Origin: Syntrophomonadaceae bacterium | GTDB taxonomy: Bacteria > Bacillota > Dethiobacteria > DTU022 > UBA8154 | NCBI GenBank assembly: GCA_003561325.1 | Contig: PWWY01000085.1 | Coordinates: forward strand, 1-14,952 | Reading direction: 5' to 3' | Length of the DNA: 14,952 nt | Shown: positions 1 to 6,752 of the stretch, piece by piece | How the letters are laid out: every line of letters begins with the position of its first letter | Numbering within the stretch: the first letter of the stretch is position 1 | Program-made: the position numbers and the translations under genes | The notes under the pieces: generated by a model | Databases searched by the model: none | Seen by the model: the letters and a program-made list of their open reading frames with translations, nothing else | Told to the model about the DNA's origin: nothing

Positions 1-375
1 AAAGGAAATCCCCCGCAAATACGTCGCGGCAACAAAGCCGGCCAGGTCCCCCGTAATGCCTCCCCCCAGGGCGAGGAAGGCGTCGCCGCGGTGCAAACCC
101 GCCGCGATGGCACGGTCATAGAGCCCTGCGGCGGCTTCCAGGGACTTGTGCAGTTCTCCTCCCGTGATCTCCGCCAGCTCCACGCGATAGCCGGCCTGCC
201 GGAGCGTTTCCCGGCACCTGCCTGCATATAGATGCGCCACATGGGCATCACTGACAACCAGAATGACCCGGGCATCGAGATGGTTCTTGAGCACCGGGCC
301 CATCCTGCTTAAAAGGTGATCGCCAATGTAAACGGGGTAGCTTTTACTCCGGGTGTCAATTTGAACTTTCAGCAT
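1..375 (-). CDS. aroB: 3-dehydroquinate synthase, N-terminal 125 residues (cut by window edge)
   Basis: Catalyses the second shikimate step, DAHP to 3-dehydroquinate, with NAD+ and a divalent metal, in the cytoplasm. Only the first 125 codons are present; the family is about 350-370 residues, so the gene runs off the left edge. The ATG at 375-373 opens a frame starting MLKVQIDTRSKSYPVYIGDH, typical of the AroB N-terminus. Residues 102-122 (LALGGGITGDLAGFVAATYL and the next residue R) form the family's glycine-rich NAD-binding segment. A GGAG lies about 11 bases upstream. The gene starts inside the end of aroC with a 20-base overlap, so translation is probably coupled. No aroK lies between aroC and aroB. 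Identification is firm from the motif; the C-terminal metal-binding half cannot be seen. Confidence 0.95.
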   Translation of the reverse strand, partial: MLKVQIDTRSKSYPVYIGDHLLSRMGPVLKNHLDARVILVVSDAHVAHLYAGRCRETLRQAGYRVELAEITGGELHKSLEAAAGLYDRAIAAGLHRGDAFLALGGGITGDLAGFVAATYLRGISF

Positions 376-1552
376 CGGCGCTGTTCTCCAGGTATCGTTC
401 GATTTTCAGGCGGTAGTGCTCATAAGACTGCTGGATTTCCTGCAGGGAATCCCCGGCAAACTTTTCGCAAAAGGCGCGGGCCACTTCCCAGGTCACGGCG
501 GCTTCACCCACGACCGAGGCGGCCGGCACCGCGCAAATGTCAGAGCGCTCAACCGCTGCCTGGACAGGTTCAAGGCTGCCCAGGCGCACACTGGGAAGGG
601 CCTGGAGCAGCGTGGGTATCGGCTTCATGGCAGCCCGCACTACCAGTCTTTCTCCGTTGGTCACGCCGCCTTCCAGGCCGCCGGCCCGGTTGGTCTGCCG
701 GTAAAGCCGCCTGGCTTCATCTACCATGATGGCATCATGCACCTGGGATCCGTAACGCAAGGCAGCTTGAAATCCCAAGCCAATTTCCACGCCCTTGATT
801 CCCGGAATACTCATCAACGCCCCGGCCAACCGTCCATCCAGCCGCCGATCGGGATGCACGTAGCTGCCAAGTCCCGGGGGAAGGCCGTCAACCCAGACTT
901 CGAAAACGCCACCTAAAGTGTTCCCGTCCTGGCGTGCCTGGTCGATGGCCTTGATCATTTTTGGGGTCGCTTCCCGGTCAGGACAGTAGAGCTCGGAACG
1001 CAGGGTCTTTTCCCTGAGCTGGTTTGCTGCGCAGCTGCTCTCCGGAGCCCTGGCTTCCACGCCACCGATGGAGAGCACAAAGCTGGTTGTCTCCACCTGG
1101 AATTCCTGCAGCAGCAAGCTCGCGACGGCTCCAATGGCAACTCGCATGGCCGTTTCCCTGGCACTGGCCCGCTCCAGCACGTTGCGGAGATCCCTGTGAC
1201 CGTATTTGATCCCTCCGGCCAGGTCGGCATGTCCCGGCCGGGGGCTGTCCACGGCTCTTAACGTTTCGGTTTCACAGGCAGCGGTGGACATCACATCCTG
1301 CCAGTTGACCCAGTCCTTGTTTTCGATCAGCATGGTCAGGGGGCTTCCCAGGGTTTTCCCAAACCGGACACCGGACAAAAACTGCACCCGGTCTTTTTCA
1401 ATCGCCATCCGGCCCCCCCGGCCGTACCCGCCCTGCCGGCGGGCCAGCTGCTGCTGGATGAATTCGATCTCCAACGGCAAACCGGCAGGCAACCCTTCAA
1501 TAATGCCCGTCAGGGCAGGCCCGTGAGATTCTCCCCCGGTCAGGTAGCGCAT
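356..1552 (-). CDS. aroC: Chorismate synthase
   Basis: Converts 5-enolpyruvylshikimate-3-phosphate (EPSP) to chorismate, the last common step to Phe, Tyr and Trp; it needs reduced FMN. The 398-residue product has the usual length for Gram-positive AroC. It begins MRYLTGGESHGPALTGIIEG, with the catalytic-region His10. Residues 105-134 (RPGHADLAGGIKYGHRDLRN followed by VLERASARET) carry the two central signature blocks. The ATG at 1552 is preceded by AGAGGAGACGG, a good ribosome binding site. It lies 24 bases after the Rrf2 gene and overlaps aroB by 20 bases. A TATAAT at 1581-1576 might give it a promoter of its own, but there is no matching -35. Nothing is missing or odd in the protein. Confidence 0.97.
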   Translation of the reverse strand: MRYLTGGESHGPALTGIIEGLPAGLPLEIEFIQQQLARRQGGYGRGGRMAIEKDRVQFLSGVRFGKTLGSPLTMLIENKDWVNWQDVMSTAACETETLRAVDSPRPGHADLAGGIKYGHRDLRNVLERASARETAMRVAIGAVASLLLQEFQVETTSFVLSIGGVEARAPESSCAANQLREKTLRSELYCPDREATPKMIKAIDQARQDGNTLGGVFEVWVDGLPPGLGSYVHPDRRLDGRLAGALMSIPGIKGVEIGLGFQAALRYGSQVHDAIMVDEARRLYRQTNRAGGLEGGVTNGERLVVRAAMKPIPTLLQALPSVRLGSLEPVQAAVERSDICAVPAASVVGEAAVTWEVARAFCEKFAGDSLQEIQQSYEHYRLKIERYLENSADAESSN

Positions 1553-1575
1553 CGTCCGTCTCCTCTTTTCCGCAT

Positions 1576-1581
1576 ATTATA
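1576..1581 (-). promoter_or_regulatory. Possible -10 element ahead of aroC
   Basis: A perfect TATAAT (minus strand 1581-1576) overlaps the stop codon of the Rrf2 gene, 23 bases upstream of the aroC ATG. No recognisable TTGACA-like hexamer is found 16-18 bases further upstream (the bases there read about CCAGGA). It may be an accidental AT-rich match, or a weak or activator-dependent promoter for aroC-aroB. Confidence 0.2.
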
Positions 1582-2026
1582 TATGGTACATGGATTTATC
1601 CTGGATATCTTTTTGTTTTTCGACGATCTCCTGCAGGGTAATGCTCATGAGGAGCTGTTTGATCTCTTCGTGAACATCGAGCCAAACCGTTTGCAGTGCA
1701 CATTTTTCCTGCCAGATGCACATCTGAGCCTGATCGGCATGCTCCCGCAAGCAGTTTACCACGGCACCGTTTCCTTCCAGGGCGAACAGGATTTCAGACA
1801 GGTTAATTTCGCCGGAAGGCCTGGCAAGACGATATCCCCCCTTGGGACCTCGTTCGCTCTGGACCAGCTCCGCCTTTTTCAAGAGGGCCAAAAGGTGTTC
1901 CAGGTATTTCGCGGAAATCGCCTGCCTGTTGGCAATTTCTTGCACTGTTACGGAATCGTCCCCGGACAGCCCCAGTTCGATCATGGCCCGGACCCCGTAT
2001 TCCCCTCGCGTAGACAGTTTTAACAT
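1577..2026 (-). CDS. Rrf2-family transcriptional regulator with three cysteines
   Basis: A 149-residue winged-helix regulator of the Rrf2 family (IscR/NsrR/RirA/CymR relatives). The N-terminus MLKLSTRGEYGVRAMIELGL and the wing region around residues 57-68 (SERGPKGGYRLA) are diagnostic. After the DNA-binding domain it has Cys92, Cys103 and Cys109 (spacing CX10CX5C). This resembles the three-cysteine iron-sulfur cluster region of IscR (CX5CX5C) and RirA (CX7CX5C), whereas CymR-type members lack such cysteines. Cluster binding is inferred from the cysteines; the target genes are unknown. The ATG at 2026 overlaps the end of hisIE by 7 bases and has a strong AGGAGAGGAGGG ribosome binding site inside hisIE. 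It is thus co-transcribed with bsh-his and sits before aroC. No isc/suf or cysteine genes are adjacent, unlike many Rrf2 loci. Confidence 0.92.
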   Translation of the reverse strand: MLKLSTRGEYGVRAMIELGLSGDDSVTVQEIANRQAISAKYLEHLLALLKKAELVQSERGPKGGYRLARPSGEINLSEILFALEGNGAVVNCLREHADQAQMCIWQEKCALQTVWLDVHEEIKQLLMSITLQEIVEKQKDIQDKSMYHI

Positions 2027-2709
2027 GGTTTCCCTCCTCTCCTGGCGCGCAGTTCTTGGACTACCTCGTAACTCGACACCCCGGACACCTCCAGCAAAAC
2101 CAGGAGATGAAACAGCAGGTCCGCGACTTCATGCACCACTTCTTCCCGTGAACCGTTCTTGGAAGCGATCATAACCTCGGCGGCCTCTTCTGCCAGCTTT
2201 AGCAGGAGACGGTCGGGCCCTGCCTGGAGCAGGGAAGAAACGTAGGAACCCGGTGGCCTGTTGACCATGCGTTCCCGGATAATTTCCGTCAGCCAGGGTA
2301 AGAGCTCATCTTCCGTTTTCAGCCCGGGCCCGGAGTTTTCTCCCGGGGAAGGACGTTCATCTGCTGTTTCCCCCAGGTCAAGGCTGTTGAAAAAACAGCT
2401 CCGCGCTCCTGTATGACACGCAGGGCCCCGTTGTTCAACCTGGATTAACAGCGTATCGGCATCGCAATCGTAACGGATCTCTTGAACTCGCTGGATATGT
2501 CCCGAGGTTTCTCCTTTTTGCCAGAACTGTTGGCGGCTGCGGCTCCAGAACCAGGTCAGCCCGGTCTGCAAGGTTTTTTCCAGGCTCTGCCGGTTCATGT
2601 AAGCCAGCATCAATACTTCCCCCGTTGCGGCATCCTGGATAATCGCGGGAATCAACTCCTGCTTCTGGAAAGCGATTTCCTCTATTCCTCCCGTCTTCTC
2701 CCTAGACAT
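2020..2709 (-). CDS. hisIE: Bifunctional phosphoribosyl-AMP cyclohydrolase / phosphoribosyl-ATP pyrophosphatase
   Basis: Carries out steps 2 and 3 of histidine synthesis: PR-ATP pyrophosphohydrolysis (HisE) and PR-AMP ring opening (HisI). The 229-residue protein is a fusion. Residues about 15-112 are HisI, with the metal-binding DCDAD at 81-85 and Cys98 and Cys105 in the RGPACHTGARSC block. Residues about 135-222 are HisE, an all-alpha pyrophosphatase with KLAEEAAEVMIA at 171-182 and HEVADLLFH at 193-201. Its ATG overlaps the hisF stop by one base (TAATG), and its end overlaps the Rrf2 gene by 7 bases. Fused HisIE is common in bacteria. The linker around residues 113-135 is Gly/Pro/Glu-rich. 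The protein looks intact. Confidence 0.96.
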   Translation of the reverse strand: MSREKTGGIEEIAFQKQELIPAIIQDAATGEVLMLAYMNRQSLEKTLQTGLTWFWSRSRQQFWQKGETSGHIQRVQEIRYDCDADTLLIQVEQRGPACHTGARSCFFNSLDLGETADERPSPGENSGPGLKTEDELLPWLTEIIRERMVNRPPGSYVSSLLQAGPDRLLLKLAEEAAEVMIASKNGSREEVVHEVADLLFHLLVLLEVSGVSSYEVVQELRARRGGKPC

Positions 2710-3473
2710 TATACCAGGCGCACCTCCACACCCTTTTCATTTAAATAACGTTTCACGTCCATGACAGAAAAATGACGATAGTGAAATACCGAGGCCGCCA
2801 GGGCCGCATCGGCTTTCCCTTTCGTTAAAACCTCCGCAAAATGCTCCATTTTGCCCGCGCCTCCCGAGGCAATTACGGGGATATTCACCCGCTCCGCCAC
2901 CGCGCGGTTTAAGGGAAGATCATACCCGTTCTTTCCCCCGTCGGCATCCATGCTGGTAAGGAGTATTTCACCCGCTCCCAGGCTTTCCACTTTCTCTGCC
3001 CACAGCAAGGCGGAAGCCCCGGTGGGGGTTCTTCCACCGTGGGTATAGACTTCCCAGTCTTCCATTTCTTTATTCCAGCGGGCATCAATGGCTACCACGA
3101 TGCACTGGCTGCCGAACATATTGGCCCCTTCTTTGATCAGGTCGGGATTCTCTACCGCTGAAGTGTTTAAGGAGATTTTATCCGCCCCGGCTTTTAAAAT
3201 CACGCGAATATGTTCAATGTTGTTGATCCCCCCGCCTACGATAAAGGGAATAAAAACTTCCCGCGCGGTCCTGCGGGCCACATCAACCATGGTCTCCCTC
3301 TGCTCGTAGGATGCCGTGATATCCAGGAAAACCAACTCGTCTGCACCGGAACCATCATAAAACCGGGCCAGTTCTACAGGATCCCCGGCATCTTTGAGAT
3401 CAACAAACTGGACCCCTTTTACAACTCTACCGTCTTTCACATCCAAGCAAGGCACGATGCGCTTTGCCAACAC
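2709..3473 (-). CDS. hisF: Imidazole glycerol phosphate synthase, cyclase subunit
   Basis: With HisH it makes imidazole glycerol phosphate and AICAR from PRFAR (fifth histidine step), using ammonia delivered from HisH. I chose the GTG at 3473 as start. It gives MLAKRIVPCLDVKDGRVVKG and 254 residues, the family length, and a GGAGGGAGG lies 5 bases upstream. The open frame extends back to an ATG at 3515, but those 14 residues are not family-like. Catalytic Asp11 (PCLDV) and Asp130 (VVAIDARW) are present, as are the phosphate-binding FIVGGGI near residues 78-83 and the second-half IASGGAG. It lies 38 bases after hisA and overlaps hisIE by one base. Confidence 0.96.
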   Translation of the reverse strand: MLAKRIVPCLDVKDGRVVKGVQFVDLKDAGDPVELARFYDGSGADELVFLDITASYEQRETMVDVARRTAREVFIPFIVGGGINNIEHIRVILKAGADKISLNTSAVENPDLIKEGANMFGSQCIVVAIDARWNKEMEDWEVYTHGGRTPTGASALLWAEKVESLGAGEILLTSMDADGGKNGYDLPLNRAVAERVNIPVIASGGAGKMEHFAEVLTKGKADAALAASVFHYRHFSVMDVKRYLNEKGVEVRLV

Positions 3474-3511
3474 CTGATCCTCCCTCCAGTAATTACAAAG
3501 ATAGGCCTGCC

Positions 3512-4243
3512 TCACGCGCTGTGATGTAGCGCGGCCAGGGCTTCCTGCAGGGTAAATTTGCCCGCATACAGGGCCTGCCCCACGATCACCCCTCGAACCC
3601 CCAGGGGCTCCAGGTCCTTCACTTGACGCAAATCCTCCAGTGACGAAATGCCGCCGGAAGCAATAATCGAGATATCCAGCTCCCGGGCCAGGTTCTCCAG
3701 GGCGTCCAGGTTGGGGCCATGGAGCGTGCCGTCCCGGGCGATGTCCGTGTAAATAATCTCCTGCACGCCGTAATCCTGCATGGTCCGGGCGAACTCGACC
3801 GCGTCAAGGCCTGCCCCCTGCACCCAGCCCTTGATGGCCACCATGCCATCCCGAGCGTCAATTCCCACGATGATGCGGTCTGCGTAGGCTTGGACCAGCT
3901 CACGAACCAGCAGGGGCTGCTCCACGGCTACGGTGCCCAGGATCACCCGCTGAATGCCCAGCTTGAACGCGTGCTCAACCATCTCGCGGCTGCGCATGCC
4001 GCCGCCCAGCTGCAGTGGGATGGTCAAGCGGGAAGCCATCTCCCTGATCACCGCGGTGTTGGCCGGCGCACCATCGAATGCGCCGTCCAGGTCGACCACA
4101 TGGAGGCGGTGCGCACCTTCTCTTTCCCATTTCCGGGCCATCTCGGCCGGATCATCACTGTAAACCGTTTCTTTTTCCCTTTGGCCCTTGAGGAGCCGCA
4201 CGCACTTGCCCCCGTGCAGGTCAACGGCTGGAATCAGCTGCAT
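3512..4243 (-). CDS. hisA: ProFAR isomerase (phosphoribosylformimino-AICAR-P isomerase)
   Basis: Performs the Amadori rearrangement of ProFAR to PRFAR, the histidine step just before HisHF. The 243-residue (beta/alpha)8 barrel starts MQLIPAVDLHGGKCVRLLKG. Catalytic Asp8 and Asp129 (VGIDARDG) are visible, as are the phosphate-binding LQLGGGMR at 78-84 and the later IIASGGI. The ATG at 4243 lies inside the end of hisH (23-base overlap) with AAAGGA upstream, so it is probably translationally coupled. Tryptophan synthesis genes are absent here, and nothing marks this as the bifunctional PriA form of actinobacteria. The protein looks complete. Confidence 0.96.
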   Translation of the reverse strand: MQLIPAVDLHGGKCVRLLKGQREKETVYSDDPAEMARKWEREGAHRLHVVDLDGAFDGAPANTAVIREMASRLTIPLQLGGGMRSREMVEHAFKLGIQRVILGTVAVEQPLLVRELVQAYADRIIVGIDARDGMVAIKGWVQGAGLDAVEFARTMQDYGVQEIIYTDIARDGTLHGPNLDALENLARELDISIIASGGISSLEDLRQVKDLEPLGVRGVIVGQALYAGKFTLQEALAALHHSA

Positions 4244-4847
4244 CAGAAACCATCCTTTCGAAATTTCGCAAAATCTTCAGCCCCACCCCGCCGCTTTTTT
4301 CCGGGTGAAACTGCAGCCCGTAGACCGTGTTTCGTTTTACGGCTGCTGCAAAAGAGGGGCCGTAGTGACAGTGCGCCAGGGCAAACTCCTCATTTTCCGG
4401 GTTGGCATAATACGAGTGGGCAAAATAAAAATGGCTGGCATCGGGAACGCCTGCAAAAATCGGATCGGGCCGGGCGAAAATAATCCGGTTCCAGCCCATG
4501 TGGGGCACCTTTACGTCAGCAGGAAAGCGCAGGACTTTTCCCGGGAAAAAGTGCATCCCCTCAAAACCCGGATCCTCTTCGCTTTCCTCGAAAAATAACT
4601 GCAGTCCCAGGCAAATGCCCAAAATATATGTTTTTTTGCTTTGCCGGCATTTTAAATATTGCACCAACCCTTTTTGTTCCAGGTCCAGGGCAGCGCACCC
4701 AAATGCGCCGACCCCGGGGACAACAATTCCCGAACACTGGTCCAAAAGCTCCCTGTCGTGGGTTAAAACCGTTTCAATACCCAGCAGCTCGAAAGCATTT
4801 TGCACGCTGGTAACATTTCCCATGCTGTAGTCAACCACTGCGATCAA
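4221..4847 (-). CDS. hisH: Imidazole glycerol phosphate synthase, glutaminase subunit
   Basis: A class I glutamine amidotransferase that supplies ammonia to HisF. The start is best placed at the TTG at 4847. It gives MIAVVDYSMGNVTSVQNAFE and 208 residues, the expected length, with GGGAGG about 11 bases upstream. The open frame continues far upstream into bshA but encodes nothing HisH-like there. The catalytic triad is intact: Cys79 in LGICLGLQ, and His181 and Glu183 in FHPEKSG. The oxyanion-region VPGVGAFG (43-50) is also present. It follows bshA by 46 bases and overlaps hisA by 23. It is the first his gene of a hisH-A-F-IE set that lacks hisG, hisD, hisB and hisC nearby. Confidence 0.95.
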   Translation of the reverse strand: MIAVVDYSMGNVTSVQNAFELLGIETVLTHDRELLDQCSGIVVPGVGAFGCAALDLEQKGLVQYLKCRQSKKTYILGICLGLQLFFEESEEDPGFEGMHFFPGKVLRFPADVKVPHMGWNRIIFARPDPIFAGVPDASHFYFAHSYYANPENEEFALAHCHYGPSFAAAVKRNTVYGLQFHPEKSGGVGLKILRNFERMVSDAADSSR

Positions 4848-4893
4848 GTTGGATGCCGCCTCCCTGTATTCTCGATGTGAAAACCGGTTGTGC

Positions 4894-6042
4894 TTATCCA
4901 GGAGGGTTTCCCGTGGAGCCTTGAAGTCCCAGTGCGGAAAACACCCCCTGGTAAAACGCTTCATACCGGGGGACAATGTTCTCTGGTGAATATTTCTCGG
5001 CCTTCTCCCGGGACCGGGCAGCCATCTGCGCGTGCAAAGTCGGTTGTCCCAACAAAGTCGCCATGGATTCTGACAACGCTTCAGTATCGCCAACGGGCAC
5101 CAGCAGCCCGGTTTTTCCCTGCTCGACAACCTCCGGCAGCCCCCCGGTCTCGGTCGCCACCACAGGCACACTACAAGCCATGGCTTCCAGCGCGGACAAC
5201 CCGAAACTTTCTTTCTCCGAGGGGAGCACGAACAAGTCCGCCGCCGAATAGAGCTGAACCAGTTCGGCCCGGTTTCCCAGGAAGGTCACGCGAGAGGCTA
5301 AACCCAGGTCTTGCACCAGCTTCTCTGCCGTTTCTCGCTCTGTGCCGTCTCCCACCAGCACCAGCCTGGTCTTGGGGTTGCTGCGCTGCAGGCGGAAAAA
5401 AGCCGCAATCAAGTCCTGGAGCCGCTTCACGGGGCGGAAATTGGAAACATGCAGGATGATTTTTTCGCCTTCCCGGGCCAGCTGGGACCTCAGGGGACTG
5501 TCGGGTAGCCTGGAAAAAACGCGCGTGTCCACAAAATTTGGGATCACCTGCACCGTTTTCTCCAGGCCGAAAGATGTATAGACTTCATTTTTCAGGTCGT
5601 GAGATACCGCACTTACGGCATCGCTCTGTTCCAAGCCGTAGCGAATGACCGGCTGCAGGGAGGGTTCTTTCCCCCAGACGGTCACATCGGTGCCGTGCAC
5701 GGTGGTAACGATGCGCACCCTTCCAGCTATTTCCCGGGCCAAAACCGCGGAAATCGCGTTTGGCAGGGCATAATGCACATGAATGATATCCAGGGAATAC
5801 CTGTCCAGCACTTCAACCAGTTTTGCCGTGATTTCGATGGTCAGGAAGGGATGAGGAAAAAGCGGATATTCCCTCAGGGGAACCTGGTGAAAATGAATGT
5901 TAACTGGATCCCCGAGGCGAAAAGGCATCTCATACGAGATGATGTGGATCTCATGGCCCCTGCGGGATAGCTCCTTGCCCAGTTCCGTCGCGACTACCCC
6001 GCTGCCGCCGGGCGTGGGAAAACACAAAATCCCGATTTTCAT
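4894..6042 (-). CDS. bshA: N-acetyl-alpha-D-glucosaminyl L-malate synthase (bacillithiol step 1)
   Basis: A GT4-family retaining glycosyltransferase that joins UDP-GlcNAc and L-malate to give GlcNAc-malate, the first step of bacillithiol synthesis. The 382-residue length fits BshA (about 375-385). The start MKIGILCFPTPGGSGVVATE and the blocks LDIIHVHYALPNA (84-96), TTVHGTDVTV (113-122) and LHVSNFRPVKR (197-207) match BshA more closely than generic GT4 enzymes. The sugar-nucleotide EX7E motif is Glu278/Glu286 in SEKESFGLSALEA. The ATG overlaps the bshB1 stop as ATGA. The genes before it, bshB1 and bshC, complete the pathway, which makes the BshA assignment much safer than sequence alone. Confidence 0.94.
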   Translation of the reverse strand: MKIGILCFPTPGGSGVVATELGKELSRRGHEIHIISYEMPFRLGDPVNIHFHQVPLREYPLFPHPFLTIEITAKLVEVLDRYSLDIIHVHYALPNAISAVLAREIAGRVRIVTTVHGTDVTVWGKEPSLQPVIRYGLEQSDAVSAVSHDLKNEVYTSFGLEKTVQVIPNFVDTRVFSRLPDSPLRSQLAREGEKIILHVSNFRPVKRLQDLIAAFFRLQRSNPKTRLVLVGDGTERETAEKLVQDLGLASRVTFLGNRAELVQLYSAADLFVLPSEKESFGLSALEAMACSVPVVATETGGLPEVVEQGKTGLLVPVGDTEALSESMATLLGQPTLHAQMAARSREKAEKYSPENIVPRYEAFYQGVFSALGLQGSTGNPPG

Positions 6043-6752
6043 TCTACCTCACTCCATTGCACGAGATCGGAAACCGCCGGTATTTCGTGGGCAACCAGCC
6101 CCTCCCCATGGGCCGAACCGATCAGCGATCCCAGGTAGCTGTCACGGCTTTTGATATGACGGATGAAAAACGGATCGTTCACCAGGGTTGGCTTGCGATC
6201 CGAGCGATGATGGTAAAACTGGCTCTGGTGAGCCCGGATGGCTTCCTCTTTTTTCTCGTAAACCGAAGATATATCCACGATGAAGTCCGGTTCACGCCGC
6301 ACTGAGAGCAAGAAAAAGTAAAGTTTGCCGGGACGAAAGGGTTCCCCCTCCAGGGGGAGGCGCTTTAAACCGGAGAGGTAAACGGCTCGCCGCACCAGTT
6401 CTCCCGCTGTGCTGTGGTCCGGGTGACGGTCATCCTTGTAGTAAGGCGCCAACACCACCCGCGGGCGATATTTCCTCAATGTAGAAACCACCTTGTAGAC
6501 ACTTTCCCGGTTTATTTCCAGGTGGGCATCGGGCAGGTGAAGACAATCCCGGATCACACACCCCAGCACCTCTTTTGCTTTTTGCGCTTCGATTTTTCGC
6601 TCTTCCACCGTCCCGTTGCTGGACATCTCGCCGGCCGTCAGGTCAACAATACCGCAGCGATAGCCCCATGCCGCATGACGGGCCAGGATCCCCCCTGCAC
6701 CAATTTCGACATCGTCGGGGTGGGGGCCGAAAGCCAGCAAGTCCAGTCTCAT
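6039..6752 (-). CDS. bshB1: N-acetylglucosaminyl-malate deacetylase (bacillithiol step 2)
   Basis: A zinc-dependent LmbE/PIG-L-family deacetylase that removes the acetyl group from GlcNAc-malate. The 237-residue protein begins MRLDLLAFGPHPDDVEIGAG. It has the HPDD metal motif (His11, Asp13, Asp14) and the second-site HPDH at 110-113, whose His113 is expected to be the third zinc ligand. The DLTAGEMSSNGT block (37-48) is typical of BshB1. Both ends overlap neighbours by 4 bases (ATGA), with bshC upstream and bshA downstream, so the three enzymes are made from one message. The same fold acts in mycothiol and other deacetylations, but the neighbours settle the substrate here. The protein looks complete. 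Confidence 0.95.
   Translation of the reverse strand: MRLDLLAFGPHPDDVEIGAGGILARHAAWGYRCGIVDLTAGEMSSNGTVEERKIEAQKAKEVLGCVIRDCLHLPDAHLEINRESVYKVVSTLRKYRPRVVLAPYYKDDRHPDHSTAGELVRRAVYLSGLKRLPLEGEPFRPGKLYFFLLSVRREPDFIVDISSVYEKKEEAIRAHQSQFYHHRSDRKPTLVNDPFFIRHIKSRDSYLGSLIGSAHGEGLVAHEIPAVSDLVQWSEVE

Noticed and set aside
3474..3515. Longer HisF from the ATG at 3515 overlapping hisA by 4 bases
   Set aside because: The GTG at 3473 has a very strong ribosome binding site and gives the exact family start; the upstream 14 residues include that ribosome binding site itself.
3719..4483. A 254-codon plus-strand open frame opposite hisA and hisH
   Set aside because: It lies wholly antisense to two firmly identified genes, has no recognisable domain, and long antisense frames are expected in GC-rich coding DNA.
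4848..5171. Open frame extending hisH upstream to a 316-residue protein overlapping bshA
   Set aside because: HisH begins at the TTG at 4847 with a good ribosome binding site and the exact family N-terminus; the upstream part is the wrong-frame shadow of bshA.
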